A stretch of DNA of 64,000 bases, taken from Antedon mediterranea. Its lineage: Eukaryota; Echinodermata; Crinoidea; Comatulida; Antedonidae. The DNA lies in assembly GCF_964355755.1 (NCBI RefSeq), contig NC_092672.1:9420501-9484500 (forward strand). The letters run 5' to 3'. The notes under the pieces were generated by a model. The model saw nothing but the letters and a program-made list of their open reading frames with translations. It was not told where the DNA came from and did no database searches. Below, piece by piece: positions 47,361 to 58,798 of this stretch (position 1 is the first letter of the stretch; each line of letters starts with the position of its first letter). The position numbers were made by a program, and so were the translations under genes.

Positions 47361-50300
47361 ATGGAGGGTATTCGCCAGTTCGGTCGCAAACTGTTTCGAG
47401 TGAAGACGTTTGATTCCCAGTCGTTGCATGAGACCGAGTTTCGACGATGTTTGTCGATAGTCGATTTGACGGGGATTGGCGTGGGGAGCACATTGGGTGT
47501 CGGAGCTTACGTTTTAGCAGGACAAGTTGCCAGGGACGATGCAGGTCCGGCAATTATACTCTCGTTCATCATTGCGGCAATGGTATCACTATTGTCCGGT
47601 GAGTTATTTTGAATAAGTAATTAGGCCTTTGTTGAAATATTATTTATACAATGACGTCATTATCGATATCGTAATAAAGGAAATTAGTAATCAACGGTAC
47701 AATTAACGTCATCAAATCGTTAACATCTGCATTATCATAATCCTGTCATAACGTCACTGTCACGATCAGCAGCAATATCATTATCATTTTCATCTGTTAT
47801 CATCATCTTTACTACTACCGTAGGCCTTATCACATTGTAAAAATAAGGTGTATCCATTATTTTAAACAGATATACAATAACAATTGTATAATCCATTAAC
47901 GTCAACAGTGACACGCTATGTTTTGTGAACTATGTTTAATAAATAATTAATTTCAAACTGAAATAGCTCATTTACGTCAAAACGTGTTATACATAAACTC
48001 ATTATTTGAAGCAGCTTATTCAAATATTCATAAACGCGTATATAGGCACGAAGAAAGAAACATTTGCCAAGACATTATATGCACATTACTTTTACTCGAA
48101 TCTGTAGGCCTAGGTAAAACATTTATTTAATGGTAACAACGATAACATATAATATAAATATAATTCTGGTTTTATTCATTCATTCTACTCATTGCAATAT
48201 ATAACGTTGAATTGAGAGTAAATTACATATACAAATTGCACAATAATAAAAAACATTAAAATCTCTGAACATCATAACGGTGACGATGCAGATACAACAA
48301 CTAACTATTCAGTTAAGATGACGTCAACTCATGTATCGTTTTAACGATACCGATACCAATTGTATACCAGATCATTTCATCTAAGGCCTCTTTAATAATC
48401 TTAATTATCTCGTTGTCGTTGTAGTGGCCACATTTACAGCGCAGCGATATTTATTTTTACCGTATTATTATTCTTAACACAGGTGTTTTATGGCCTTCAA
48501 AATAAATTTCGACATAAAGCTAATTTTTTTAAGATTATAAATCTTCGAAAATTAAAACGACTTATACTGGAAGATTACACTACACAAACATTTTAATTTC
48601 GATTTCATAGAGTAATACATTTTAACATTTGTGTCTCATGACTTGAGAAATGAATTTATTCCTCCCAGTGAGAAAACGTATCAGCGACTTGTGTGAAAAC
48701 AAGCTACAAGGGACATACGATGCATGACATATTAAAGAAGATTAAACTCAATCAATAATTCATTCAATAATAACTCATTATTAAACCAACTTGTATTACC
48801 ATAATGTCTTATACTTACGGCGATTAATTAGCTAACATAAACTCTAAAATTCCCCTGATCTATTCTTTACCATCGTTAAAGAGAGCATTGAGATGGTTGC
48901 TGTCAAATCCCGTAGTGGTTTTAAGTGTTTCGTATGCAAACACATGCGACTATACATTACAGTATTTTATTGCCAAACTCAATTAAGCAAATTGGAATAA
49001 GATCACAAACAGTTATGTTGATAAGTTCAGAAGTTAATGTTACCAATATACATTGATGAATATACGCATGAGAGACATTTGCTCGTTCTCATTCATTTGA
49101 ATAATGGTGTTCCAGAAGGCATAGTAGTAGCACCGCACACCGTTCAATCACTGCCCGGTCGCGTTTTTTACTCAATCTATATTGTTAGGCCTAAGTTTTG
49201 AATAGAAAATTAATTATTGTTGCTTTTCTGTTAATACATCGCAGCATCTCCACAGAACATACTTTTTACAGGAGAATACAACATTACTTTGTCTTATATT
49301 TATTTCTTGGAAATGTGTACCGAATTGAACAAGATTGAACCAAAAGTGATGATATTTCTTGACATTCTAAGCATTTACATTGAATGTAGTTTCAAAACCT
49401 TGAGTGAAAGTTTTCTTAAACTTTCCTGCTTTCTGATTGGCTATTTTAATAGGTTAATTTAATTAACGTCACTAACCTCTAACACCATATTGCGTACAAT
49501 AACTCGATTTTTGCAAAAAAAGAGGTGTTTTTGAAATAGTGACGTTATATGATAATTATATACCAAAATATCGAACAATAGGACAATATTCTATCACGTA
49601 TTCTGTTGCAAAGCTGTGCAAAGATATTCCAGATGATTTAAGGTTGTACACAAAATCCATAATTAAAAAATAAATGAAAGAATATTGTTTGTTTATTTTA
49701 AGATATTTATTGTGTTTCCAAAAAAGAATTATATATTTGGGAGAAAGTTTGATAAAAAAAACTTTCTTAGAAACAATTTAGGAAAATTGCCTTTATTTAT
49801 TTATTTATATATTCATTCTTCAATGTTTAGGGGGCTGAACTGGATTAGTTATGACTATTGTTTATCCCTGTCATGCATTATGTTTTATGTTTATGTCTAT
49901 AACTTATTAAGAAAGAAAGAAAAGAAAAAAAGAAACAAACATCGAAACTGTAAAACAACAAACATTTTAAAGCATATTTTGAAATAAAATTAAGAGAGAA
50001 TAAATAAAAAATATATTGATGCTATTTTATTATTCATACATTCAAGGAAAGATACTTTTATCCAGATAAATGCTTCGTGATGTACTTTTATCCAGATAAA
50101 TGCTTCGTGATGTACTTTTATCCAGATAAATGCTTCGTGATGTACTTTTATCCAGATAAATGCTTCGTGATGTACTTTTATCCAGATAAATGCTTCGTGA
50201 TGTACTTTTATCCAGATAAATGCTTCGTGATGTACTTTTATCCAGATAAATGCTTCGTGATGTACTTTTATCCAGATAAATGCTTCGTGATGTACTTTTA

Positions 50301-51806
50301 TCCAGATAAATGCTTCGTGATGTACTTTTATCCAGATAAATGCTTCGTGATGTTAATATATTTACCGTACCAAAGCTGAATAATACATATATTCTTTTCA
50401 AATATTGCATGCAAAATATAGGATAGATTTTCAATTCTGTTATTCAAATGTCATCGCATGGTCGTAAAAACAAAAATATATTTATTTTTTGTTACTACGA
50501 GATGCTTTACGTATGCATGCTTTATACATATCACCAAATAGGCAAAATGCTGTCAATTGTATTTTTAGCTAGCCTTGTTTGGATCGCTATCGAATCTCGC
50601 TATTCCATTTAAATTCATTTTCAATTCACTGTAAATGGTATCAATGTATCTGTTTCACGCAATAACGTCACGCATCCGTTCACCGTTGCGTGAAAAATCA
50701 CTATTATTTATTTCGAGACGTAATTGTTCCCTTCCATTTCCAAGAAAGTCCCGCGGTCCTTAATATTATTGTGGAATGAACATTGTGTGAACGTTTCTAT
50801 TGAATCAGCCTGTTCAGTTCCTTTATATACTATCTGGACGAACAGACGTACGTACACATTCATACAACTTGTGTTGCTACCGGTATGAAAACCGTTTGAT
50901 GTAAGCACCCGAAAATGTCGACACAAAAGAATATAAGTATTTCTTTGTATGAATAATAATCATATCGACCCAATTCCATTAACATTCAGCACGTTTCTAC
51001 AATAAAACGCTAAGTATAAATAGTCATACTTCTCTACTTTTCAATAAAATATTCCTGAAGCGAAGTTTCAAATTAAATTCTTTTTTTTTGTACCTGACAT
51101 TTAGGGATATTTACATTTAATAGCTGATTTAATAGCACGTTAATCAATTATTCTCTTTGTTTTTAGTCGCGTGGACGCGACTCAATAGTTCACTATGTCG
51201 GTCGGTCGGTCTGTCGGTCTGTCGGTCTGTCTGTCGGTCCGGCATCACTATGCGTTTTATCGCTTTTCTGTACTTTTTGAACTGTTTTGATGTACATTAC
51301 TTTTTGAAAGTTCATTTTTTTCTGAGAGCACGCTACTTATGGCTGTTGGCCTTGTTTAAACCTACATGTAATTTTCTCCTATTTTTCTCTCCTCGATACA
51401 ATTGTAATTTGCTTGGCAATTATGGTGATGACAGAAAGATCTAAATATGCATAACGAAAACAATGCAATGGACAGGCATTGAATAATAAAGAAGCATAAA
51501 GAAATACGGTAGAATACCATACATGCATGTAAAACAATCGTGTAAAACGTTGGCATTCTACAACTACAGTCTAAAGAAGAGCTTTGGTTAAAGAACTATA
51601 AATTATAATTTTATCTCAACGGATTTGTAGAGCTTCATTAAAATGATCTTTAATACAAAGGAACTTATACAATTTATATCACATAATTCAAATATATGAA
51701 ATGATTTAGGTATTTCTTATTACATTGTCCAAATTTTCCATTGAATTGAAATGTCATTTATTTAAAGAGTCAAGCTCAACAGGGTCTTCTTTCCGCGTTA
51801 ATTCTG

Positions 51807-51856
<50 letters not shown>

Positions 51857-51880
51857 TGGGAATCTCGTTAATCCATTCAT

Positions 51881-51917
<37 letters not shown>

Positions 51918-54900
51918 AGACTTGCCCCAAGTCTGTATTATCTTTTTTTTTAATTTATTTGTTTTTATTTCGACCGCGATTTTTGTATGGAGTATCCAAA
52001 ATCAAGTAGTATACGTATGAAACGCCATATGTGCCAAAATATTTATCTTTTTACTAATATTAAGACAAAACTCCGTCTGGAACCCAGACTATTGGCTACC
52101 TTAAGACTCTATGGAGTAAATTCAGTTATGGTACTGTGAACTCATTTAGAGTTTGCTTTAAATTGTTTTACTTAAATTACAAAGTTACCAAAGCAAGCGC
52201 AAGCATGATGTTGAATAACGTTCCCTCATTTTATAAATATTGAAAGAACTCCATTCATAGTTTTAAGAACAGAATGCATGACAGTTAATGTACTTCCACA
52301 CTCCAACCTGCATCATCAGCGTTGGTGCAAATTTATATTTTAGGATTTGTTAAGTTGTTTTTAAGTATAAAAAAAATAAAATAATAAATATATATTTCAA
52401 TTGTGGAAGATGTTATTGTTAATTTACTGGTGAAATGTTTTCTCTTTTTTTTTGTTTTGTATATGGATGTACTATCCGAAATAAAGGAAACGAATGAATA
52501 ATAAAATATGTTTTGTGCATGATACAATGTCCAATTAATATTTATCTTGGTCCAAATTTATTTTTTGCCAATTTACAATTTACAATCTATACGAACTGGT
52601 TTATGACACAAATATGATATCACAAACTCACCACAATCTCCAAAGATACACAAAATGCTAATTCTCGTGAAGACCCATTAAGTAAGATAGTAATTTCTCT
52701 CGTAAGAAAAGGTTTTGAATTACAATGCAAATGAAGTCAAATGTATGAAAACCAATCATATAAAACGTTAGCGTTCTCCAACTACAGTCTAAAGAAGAGG
52801 TTTTGTTACAGAACTATAAATTATAATTCGTTAGTTTAATCAAAGCAAGCCTTGATTCAATTGATTTAAATGGCACACGTATCTAGTTAAGTTACGATTG
52901 TATTTAGGAGTTCACTGACACAGCTACTTAAACGTGTCTCTACGTTGTCTTTTAGGTCTTTGCTATGCAGAATTCGGGGCTAGAATTCCAAAGACAGGAT
53001 CAGCGTACCTGTACTCGTACGTCGTGGTTGGTGAGCTGATAGCCTTCATCACAGGTTGGAGTATGATAATGGACAACATCATTGCAGGAGCTGGTGTTGG
53101 CAAAGCTTGGAGCGAGTATCTGGACGCTATGCTTAACCTCACCATCAGCGAGACGATTCGTAGTGAAATTGGTGAATTCCAGTCGGGTTGGTTTGGTGAT
53201 TATCCTGACTTTTTAGCATTTGTGCTCTTGCTAATTATGACAGCTGTAGTTGCAGTTGGTGTACAGTTATCCTCGATTACCATGTTCATTTTTACTATAA
53301 TCAATCTGGCAGTTGTAACCTTCATAGTGATAGCTGGTGCACCATATGCCAGTCTTAATAACTGGACAGCGAATGGTGGCTTCTTTCCGTATGGCTTTAC
53401 TGGGGTAAGTATAGAGTAGCATTCGGGCCATTCCATTTGCGAGTTGAAGTGATCAACAACGCGCTATTTTTGAGTGCAATAATAACATTTTAATTTCTAT
53501 ATATCTTCTATGAAATAATGCGATAAGCGAACATGTCTGATGCGGGCTATTGTAACCACCTTTAAATTTGACAATTTTGGTCAAAAAATTAAGCCAACCT
53601 AGATAGGCTTACATACAAAAACAAGGCCATATACATGGCTGCAGTCGCGTGCTCAAATTTGAGTTAGCGTTTACCGACCAACCGACCAACCCAACCGACC
53701 GACATAGTGACTAAAAACACCAATAATCTACTATATCCTTAAGCATTTAGTATAAATAATTTCTACTTACTTAAAACCAATGCCTCACTCTTAGCCAGCA
53801 GTAACGCCAATTAATTCATACGAACTCACTGGGTCCACAATTTGTCTCAGATTCGAGTATCAGAAGACTTGGCTTCTTGTTGATCTCGTCGTATTAGGTT
53901 GAAGCTCTAACAATTTAATTAAATACCTACATTTTGTTCACAGGTGATAGCAGGATCAGCAACATGCTTCTACGCGTTTGTTGGTTTTGATGTAATAGCC
54001 ACATCTGGAGAAGAGACTACGAACCCCGGTAAAGCAATTCCACTTTCAATCATCCTGACGTTGGTCATTTGCACTATTGTGTATATACTCGTGTCAGCAA
54101 TACTCACTTTGATGGTCAACTACAAGGATTTAGCCTTGTATGCTCCACTTGCTCAAGCCTTCAGCCAGAATGGCTTCAACACTGCCAAATATATAGTTGC
54201 CATCGGGTCCTTAGTTGCTTTGACGTCATCAATGCTAGGTTCAATATTTCCTCTACCGCGCATCATCTACGCAATATCTAAAGACGGGCTCTTGTTCCAG
54301 TTTTTAGGACGAGTTAACTATAGAACGAATGTTCCTGTTAATGCGACAATTGTTAGTGGACTGTTCACTGCTTGTCTGGCACTAGTGTTCAATCTTCAAC
54401 AACTTGTTGAAATGATGTCAATAGGAACTCTTATGTCGTACAGTCTCGTCGTGATTAGTACGCTGTTACTTCGCTATAAACCAGATAGCGTTGGATTGAA
54501 TAAACAACAGTCCAGTAACTTCAATGTCTTTCCTCGAGAAGATTCGAGTTTAATCGATTTAGGAGAAGGACTTTCCAGACGTTACACGAACGCAGCTTCA
54601 CCAAACGAAGACGATAGCGAAGATAGACAACTTTCCATCACAACCACATTTGCAGACGATGTATCAGATGATGTACAAAGACTTGTGGGTAAAAATCATA
54701 CATTTGATAACCGACCAAATGACGTCACTTATAATAAAGTATTTTGGTTCACAATCGCTTCTATTTTGCTACACTTTGCTATGAATAGTATTTTGGTGTT
54801 TGCGGAATCAGAAGTTATGGATGGCGTTTGGTGGTATTTGTTTTTAGTGGCTCTTCTATTTATAGCCAGTGTGACGTGTGCTTTCTTCATCTGGAAACAA

Positions 54901-55907
54901 CCCCAAAATTCAATGCGACTTGCATTCAAAGCTCCATTTGTTCCATTTCTTCCATTGCTTGCATTGTTCTTCAATATTCACCTAACACTTCGTTTAGCCT
55001 TGGCAACGTGGGTACGTTTCTTTGTATGGCTTGTCGTTGGTAAGTTAACAACTATTTCTTTTTTCATATTCTGTTAGATTATGGTTAGGTTATGATTTCT
55101 TAATTTTTAATCTAATAGAGAAATGTCTATTTCCTTAAATACATTGTACAATATAAACTTAATCTTCTCTTGAATGCTAATCGCATTTGCGATAATAAAT
55201 ACTGCAACTTGTCGTTTCCCGCCGTCTACTGAGTCAAAAATGCATCTCATGAACATGCGCAGATTGATTATCGGTCGCTACAGGTAATAAGCAGCAGGTA
55301 GAAGATCAGAGCTTTTTCAGGCACAGAGGCCCAAAACATACATACCCACTCAAGATTACCGAAAACAACATCTTCGGCTTACTTTATCATACTTAATTCA
55401 GCGGCTCGTAGTACGCGCGCGCAAGTTACAAAATGGTCCCTGCTACTTCAATTAATCAAATGTAATATCTTACACGGAAACTGTTTATGCAATCACCAGT
55501 CCTTCGTCTATTTTCTGCATACGTAATCTACAAATATGATCATTTGTTATTACACCTTTTATCTATATTAAAATATTAATTTAATTTGAGTGTACCTTCA
55601 TACAGTTACCAATGTTAATTAACGCACTGCGAGATTAGAAAGTTGACTTAATTCAGAATATTAATTAAATCGTGAAATCAAAATCGATACCACAATGTTA
55701 CACTTACATGACCGTGTCATGGGTGTATTCCATGAATTTTCCAAATAATTTAATCTGCAGATTAAGACATACAACATGGCAAACACATGATTATAATTAT
55801 TTTGTTTTATTTTAGGTTTATTAGTGTATTTTCTTTATGGTATTCGTCATAGTAAAGAGTCGGAGACGTCAGGTGCTCTGCCAGCAGTAACGACACGTGA
55901 CGACTAA
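47361..55907 (+). CDS. SLC7A: Cationic amino acid transporter (CAT, SLC7A1-4 type)
   Basis: Four exons: 47361-47598, 52956-53404, 53944-55039, 55816-55907; AG/GT junctions and phases agree (1875 nt, 624 residues). CATs carry arginine, lysine and ornithine across the plasma membrane through 14 helices. Visible hallmarks are GVGSTLGVGAYVLAG in helix 1, CYAEFGARIPKTGSAYLYSY with the conserved Glu85, GFDVIATSGEETTNPGKAIP, LPRIIYAISKDGLLF and a C-terminal YGIRHSKES. A large hydrophilic loop rich in Ser/Asp/Glu (about residues 405-470) lies before the last helices. Length is typical of the family. The first intron is 5.4 kb and holds the 30-bp minisatellite and a GTCG-type repeat. AATAAA at 56411 is a possible poly(A) signal. 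I cannot assign it to CAT1, 2, 3 or 4 by eye. Confidence 0.92.
50054..50353. repeat. Perfect minisatellite, 10 x 30 bp
   Basis: Ten identical copies of a 30-base unit containing TCCAGATAAATGCTTCGTGA plus TGTACTTTTA. Because 30 is divisible by three and the unit lacks stops in some frames, open frames run through it on both strands; these are artefacts. It is in intron 1 of the transporter gene. Confidence 0.97.
51161..51360 (+). repeat. GTCG-rich dispersed repeat, long type
   Basis: It begins with the hairpin AGTCGCGTGGACGCGACT, continues with TAGTTCACTATGTCGG and a (GTCGGTCT)n run, then ATGCGTTTTATCGCTTT, and ends near GGCTGTTGGCCTTGTTT. The same order, reversed, occurs at 61560-61697 and 62247-62366. 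Shorter relatives are at 3060-3153, 35751-35872 and 53623-53716. Confidence 0.85.
51917..52096 (-). repeat. Dispersed repeat, inverted copy of 5917-6087
   Basis: The reverse complement matches the block at 5917-6087, including TATGAAACGCCATATGTGCC and CAAAACTCCGTCTGGAACCC in inverted order. It is in intron 1 of the transporter gene. Confidence 0.7.
53623..53716 (-). repeat. GTCG-rich dispersed repeat, short type
   Basis: Reverse-oriented copy with the CATGGCTGCAGTCGCGTGCT end, the CTCAAATTTGAG palindrome and a (CGAC)n stretch ending at GACATAGTGA. It is in intron 2 of the transporter gene. Confidence 0.8.
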
Positions 55908-57570
55908 TTGACATGGCGTTGAACATGCTATTGTATGTGTAATAACCAAGAGATGTATATCTGGGAATTGATTTCGATTCTGGAACACACAATGTCATCG
56001 ACATTATGTGGTGGAAAAGTAATGATGCGATCAAAGAAAGTCAATCTAACATGCGCCTGATCTCATTACGAGACGATAAGCTGATTGTTGGAGGTAATCA
56101 GGGAATATATTTGAAATGTGTAGTGATGTTCAGTAAAACTCCAGGAATTGAATCTAGCCGCAGGGAAAAAGCCTTATTTTATTTAATATATCTGTAAAGT
56201 GCAATATTGTAGTGTAATATTTTAGTTAACATGGACTAGTGTGACTAGTTCAAGTTAAGGGGTGGGGTAGCTGACATAAACAAAATGAAATTCTAAAGTC
56301 AACCTAATGTTATAAACCCAGTTATTGCATTTGTAATGGTTCTATTTGTATCTGTATCTGTATAGCTTGGATCATTCGAGAGATGTTTTACCGTACATTA
56401 ATTGTCGTTTAATAAATTTACCTCAGGTCGCCGTGGTTAATTTTTAACAATATTGAATTATTTAGGCCTCCTAGAGGTGATTAAAGGTGAATTCCAAAAA
56501 AAAATAATTTCATTTGAGATAATACCGTTTATGTTTATGTTTTAGTAAACATGTTGTTAAAATCCCACATTTCGTTTACAATCAACGAAGACCCATGACT
56601 GTAATTATTACGTCGCCAGGAACGGTATTAAGGGCGGATCCATGATCCCTGAAGCGGAACTGATATTTACATTGAATGCCATTATAAAGTCCAATTCGTA
56701 TAAAGAGAATATTTTATGTTTAATTTACTACCTTTTATGGTCCCTGTACGCATGGTATATGAAAGTCGTCTTTGATTAACGTGTAATTGCCAATTAAGAC
56801 AGAAAACGGGAAAATACCTCATGCGTGAACGAGAGGACAAATTATGAAGCTGTGTACAAAGATTCGATGAACTCTGATTGTAATGCAATTATATAATTTT
56901 AATATGTATGGTTAATTAAATATATTATTGTGAAGAAAACGACAATACCGTAAATCTTCCCCTATTAAGGGGACAATTTCCTGTGAAATAAACAAGGGCC
57001 AATATATGCCTTTGGCCAACTTCGATTCAGAAGACGACAACACTAAGGGGAAACTGTGTTGGGTCTCACAAGTGTCCTTTTAATAGTTGTTCTACTGTCA
57101 GAGAATCTAGTTTAAAAGTGGCATTTACTAGTAATAAGGTCTAGAAAGATGCAGTACATGTTACAGGACAATGTCGACAATTTCCAAGACAATATTGGCC
57201 TACTTTACCAACATGTGTGGTATAAAATGACTACACAGATCTGGATTGCTCGAATGGTCTTTGTCTTAACCTGTCCCAATTATATTCAACCGAACGTGTT
57301 ATTCATTTTTTTAAATTCAGATGGCTTTCGTAAACGATTGTGCTGTGTATGTATTGTAATAAAATATCTCTAACTTAAAACCAGTATTCTGTCTTTTCTT
57401 CACACTTAAATGGCATTAAATTATTCAACTACTTTTGACCTCTATTTAACACAACATACCATAACCACGGGGCGACACAGAAGAGTTCAATTTATACGGT
57501 ATTTAACCATAAGAAATTTACAGTTGTAAGATCAGCATATCCATATAAAATGTTAGTATCTTTAGTAACG

Positions 57571-57632
57571 TTGAGTATGCCTACTCTCTAGTTGAGTATG
57601 CCTACTCTCTAGTTGAGTATGCCTACTCTCTG
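57571..57632. repeat. Tandem repeat, 3 x 21 bp
   Basis: Three successive copies of TTGAGTATGCCTACTCTCTA plus G, the last slightly shortened. Confidence 0.95.
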
Positions 57633-58249
57633 CAAATGACGCTGGTTCGGTTGAATTCTTTTAAAAATTTTCATAGACAGTCTATGTGCGGATCATTAGT
57701 TTTGGCGACAATATGTTACTGACTATCATGCTAAAATGCTTTTAAATTAACCATCAAACTATCCTAATTGCACAAAATATTCATACAAATATATATCGAT
57801 TATACATTACGGTCTATATTTAGCATAGCATATGTCACTTTTAACATTCGTTCATTATCATATTATTAATAATAATATTATTAAAAACACCAATTGTAAT
57901 CGTTACAATTATGTCTTGGTTATAACTATAATTATGAGGGAATTTAGTATGGTTATTATATAACATTTAGTTGAGTATTATTGTATACAGTTTCTCTTAT
58001 ATACGTATAATTAGCCTACTAAATTATATACATCATAATATATGGGTGTATTTAGTACAGTGTAAGTAAATGATATTTACTAAAAGCGATTACATTTAGT
58101 TACAAGTTCAGTAACGACAGTAAAAAACAGTTGATTTTCACGTCTTTATAGTAATATTGAAATAAGGTCACGGGTCTACTATTTATTAACTTTGTAAAGT
58201 GTTGTTTAAACCCTTCTACGACTAAAGATAAACTGGTCTCAATAAACGA

Positions 58250-58566
58250 CTGATGGTAAAAAACCTACCAAAAACGACTGGTAAATAACGTACCAATAAA
58301 CCACTGGTAAATTACGTACCAATAAACGACTGGTAAATAAGGTACCAATAAATGACTGGTAAATAACGTACCAATAAACGACTGGTAAATTACGTACCAA
58401 TAAACGACTAGTAAATAACGTACCAATAAACAACTGGTAAATAACGTACCAATAAACGACTGGTAAATTACGTACCAATAAACGACTGGTAAATAACGTA
58501 CCAATAAACGACTGGTAAATTACGTACCAATAAACGACTGGTAAATTACGTACCAATAAACGACTG
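58250..58566. repeat. Tandem array, about 12 copies of 26 bp
   Basis: The unit is AATAAACGACTGGTAAATAA then CGTACC, with an alternating AAATAACG/AAATTACG variant. It lies about 230 bp past the stop codon of the minus-strand scramblase gene and may be within its 3' UTR. Because 26 is not a multiple of three, the long minus-strand open frames through it cycle between frames and are artefacts. Confidence 0.95.
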
Positions 58567-58763
58567 GAGGACATTACCAATATACTGCCTAATGAGTAGC
58601 TTAAAGCTCGGATTCCAGTCCCGGTGCCTGGGTAAAAAGCCTTGTAAATGGGTGTAATTGAATAGGGAATAGAACCTTTCACACTAAACAGTTTCGAATT
58701 CCGTAGTACAAAAGGTACAATTGAGTTTTCTCCGGTCATCGGGCCGAATCGGGCTTCAGTGTA

Positions 58764-58788
58764 ACCATGGAGGAATTTCCTCCATGGT
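58764..58788. repeat. Hairpin just after the scramblase stop codon
   Basis: ACCATGGAGGAA and TTCCTCCATGGT flank a single base, giving a 12-bp perfect stem. It begins about 11 nt beyond the scramblase stop on the minus strand, so it would be in the mRNA 3' UTR. Confidence 0.85.
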
Positions 58789-58798
58789 GTAACGTAGC

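Larger units (their letters stand above)
55908..58798. other. Intergenic region between convergent genes
   Basis: The 3' UTR of the transporter gene runs into this region from the left, and that of the scramblase gene from the right. It contains a 21-bp x 3 tandem repeat (57571-57632), the 26-bp array (58250-58566) and a 3' UTR hairpin (58764-58788). No further gene is seen. Confidence 0.5.

Noticed and set aside
50054-50353. CRISPR-like array
   Set aside because: The repeats are contiguous with no unique spacers and the genome is eukaryotic; it is a minisatellite.
50042-50434. 130-residue minus-strand ORF with repeated STSRSIYLDK and a plus-strand counterpart
   Set aside because: Both are translations of the perfect 30-bp minisatellite.
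58239-58739. 166-residue minus-strand ORF with repeated LLVRNLPVVYWYVIY motif
   Set aside because: It is a translation of the 26-bp tandem array; the pattern is a by-product of the period.
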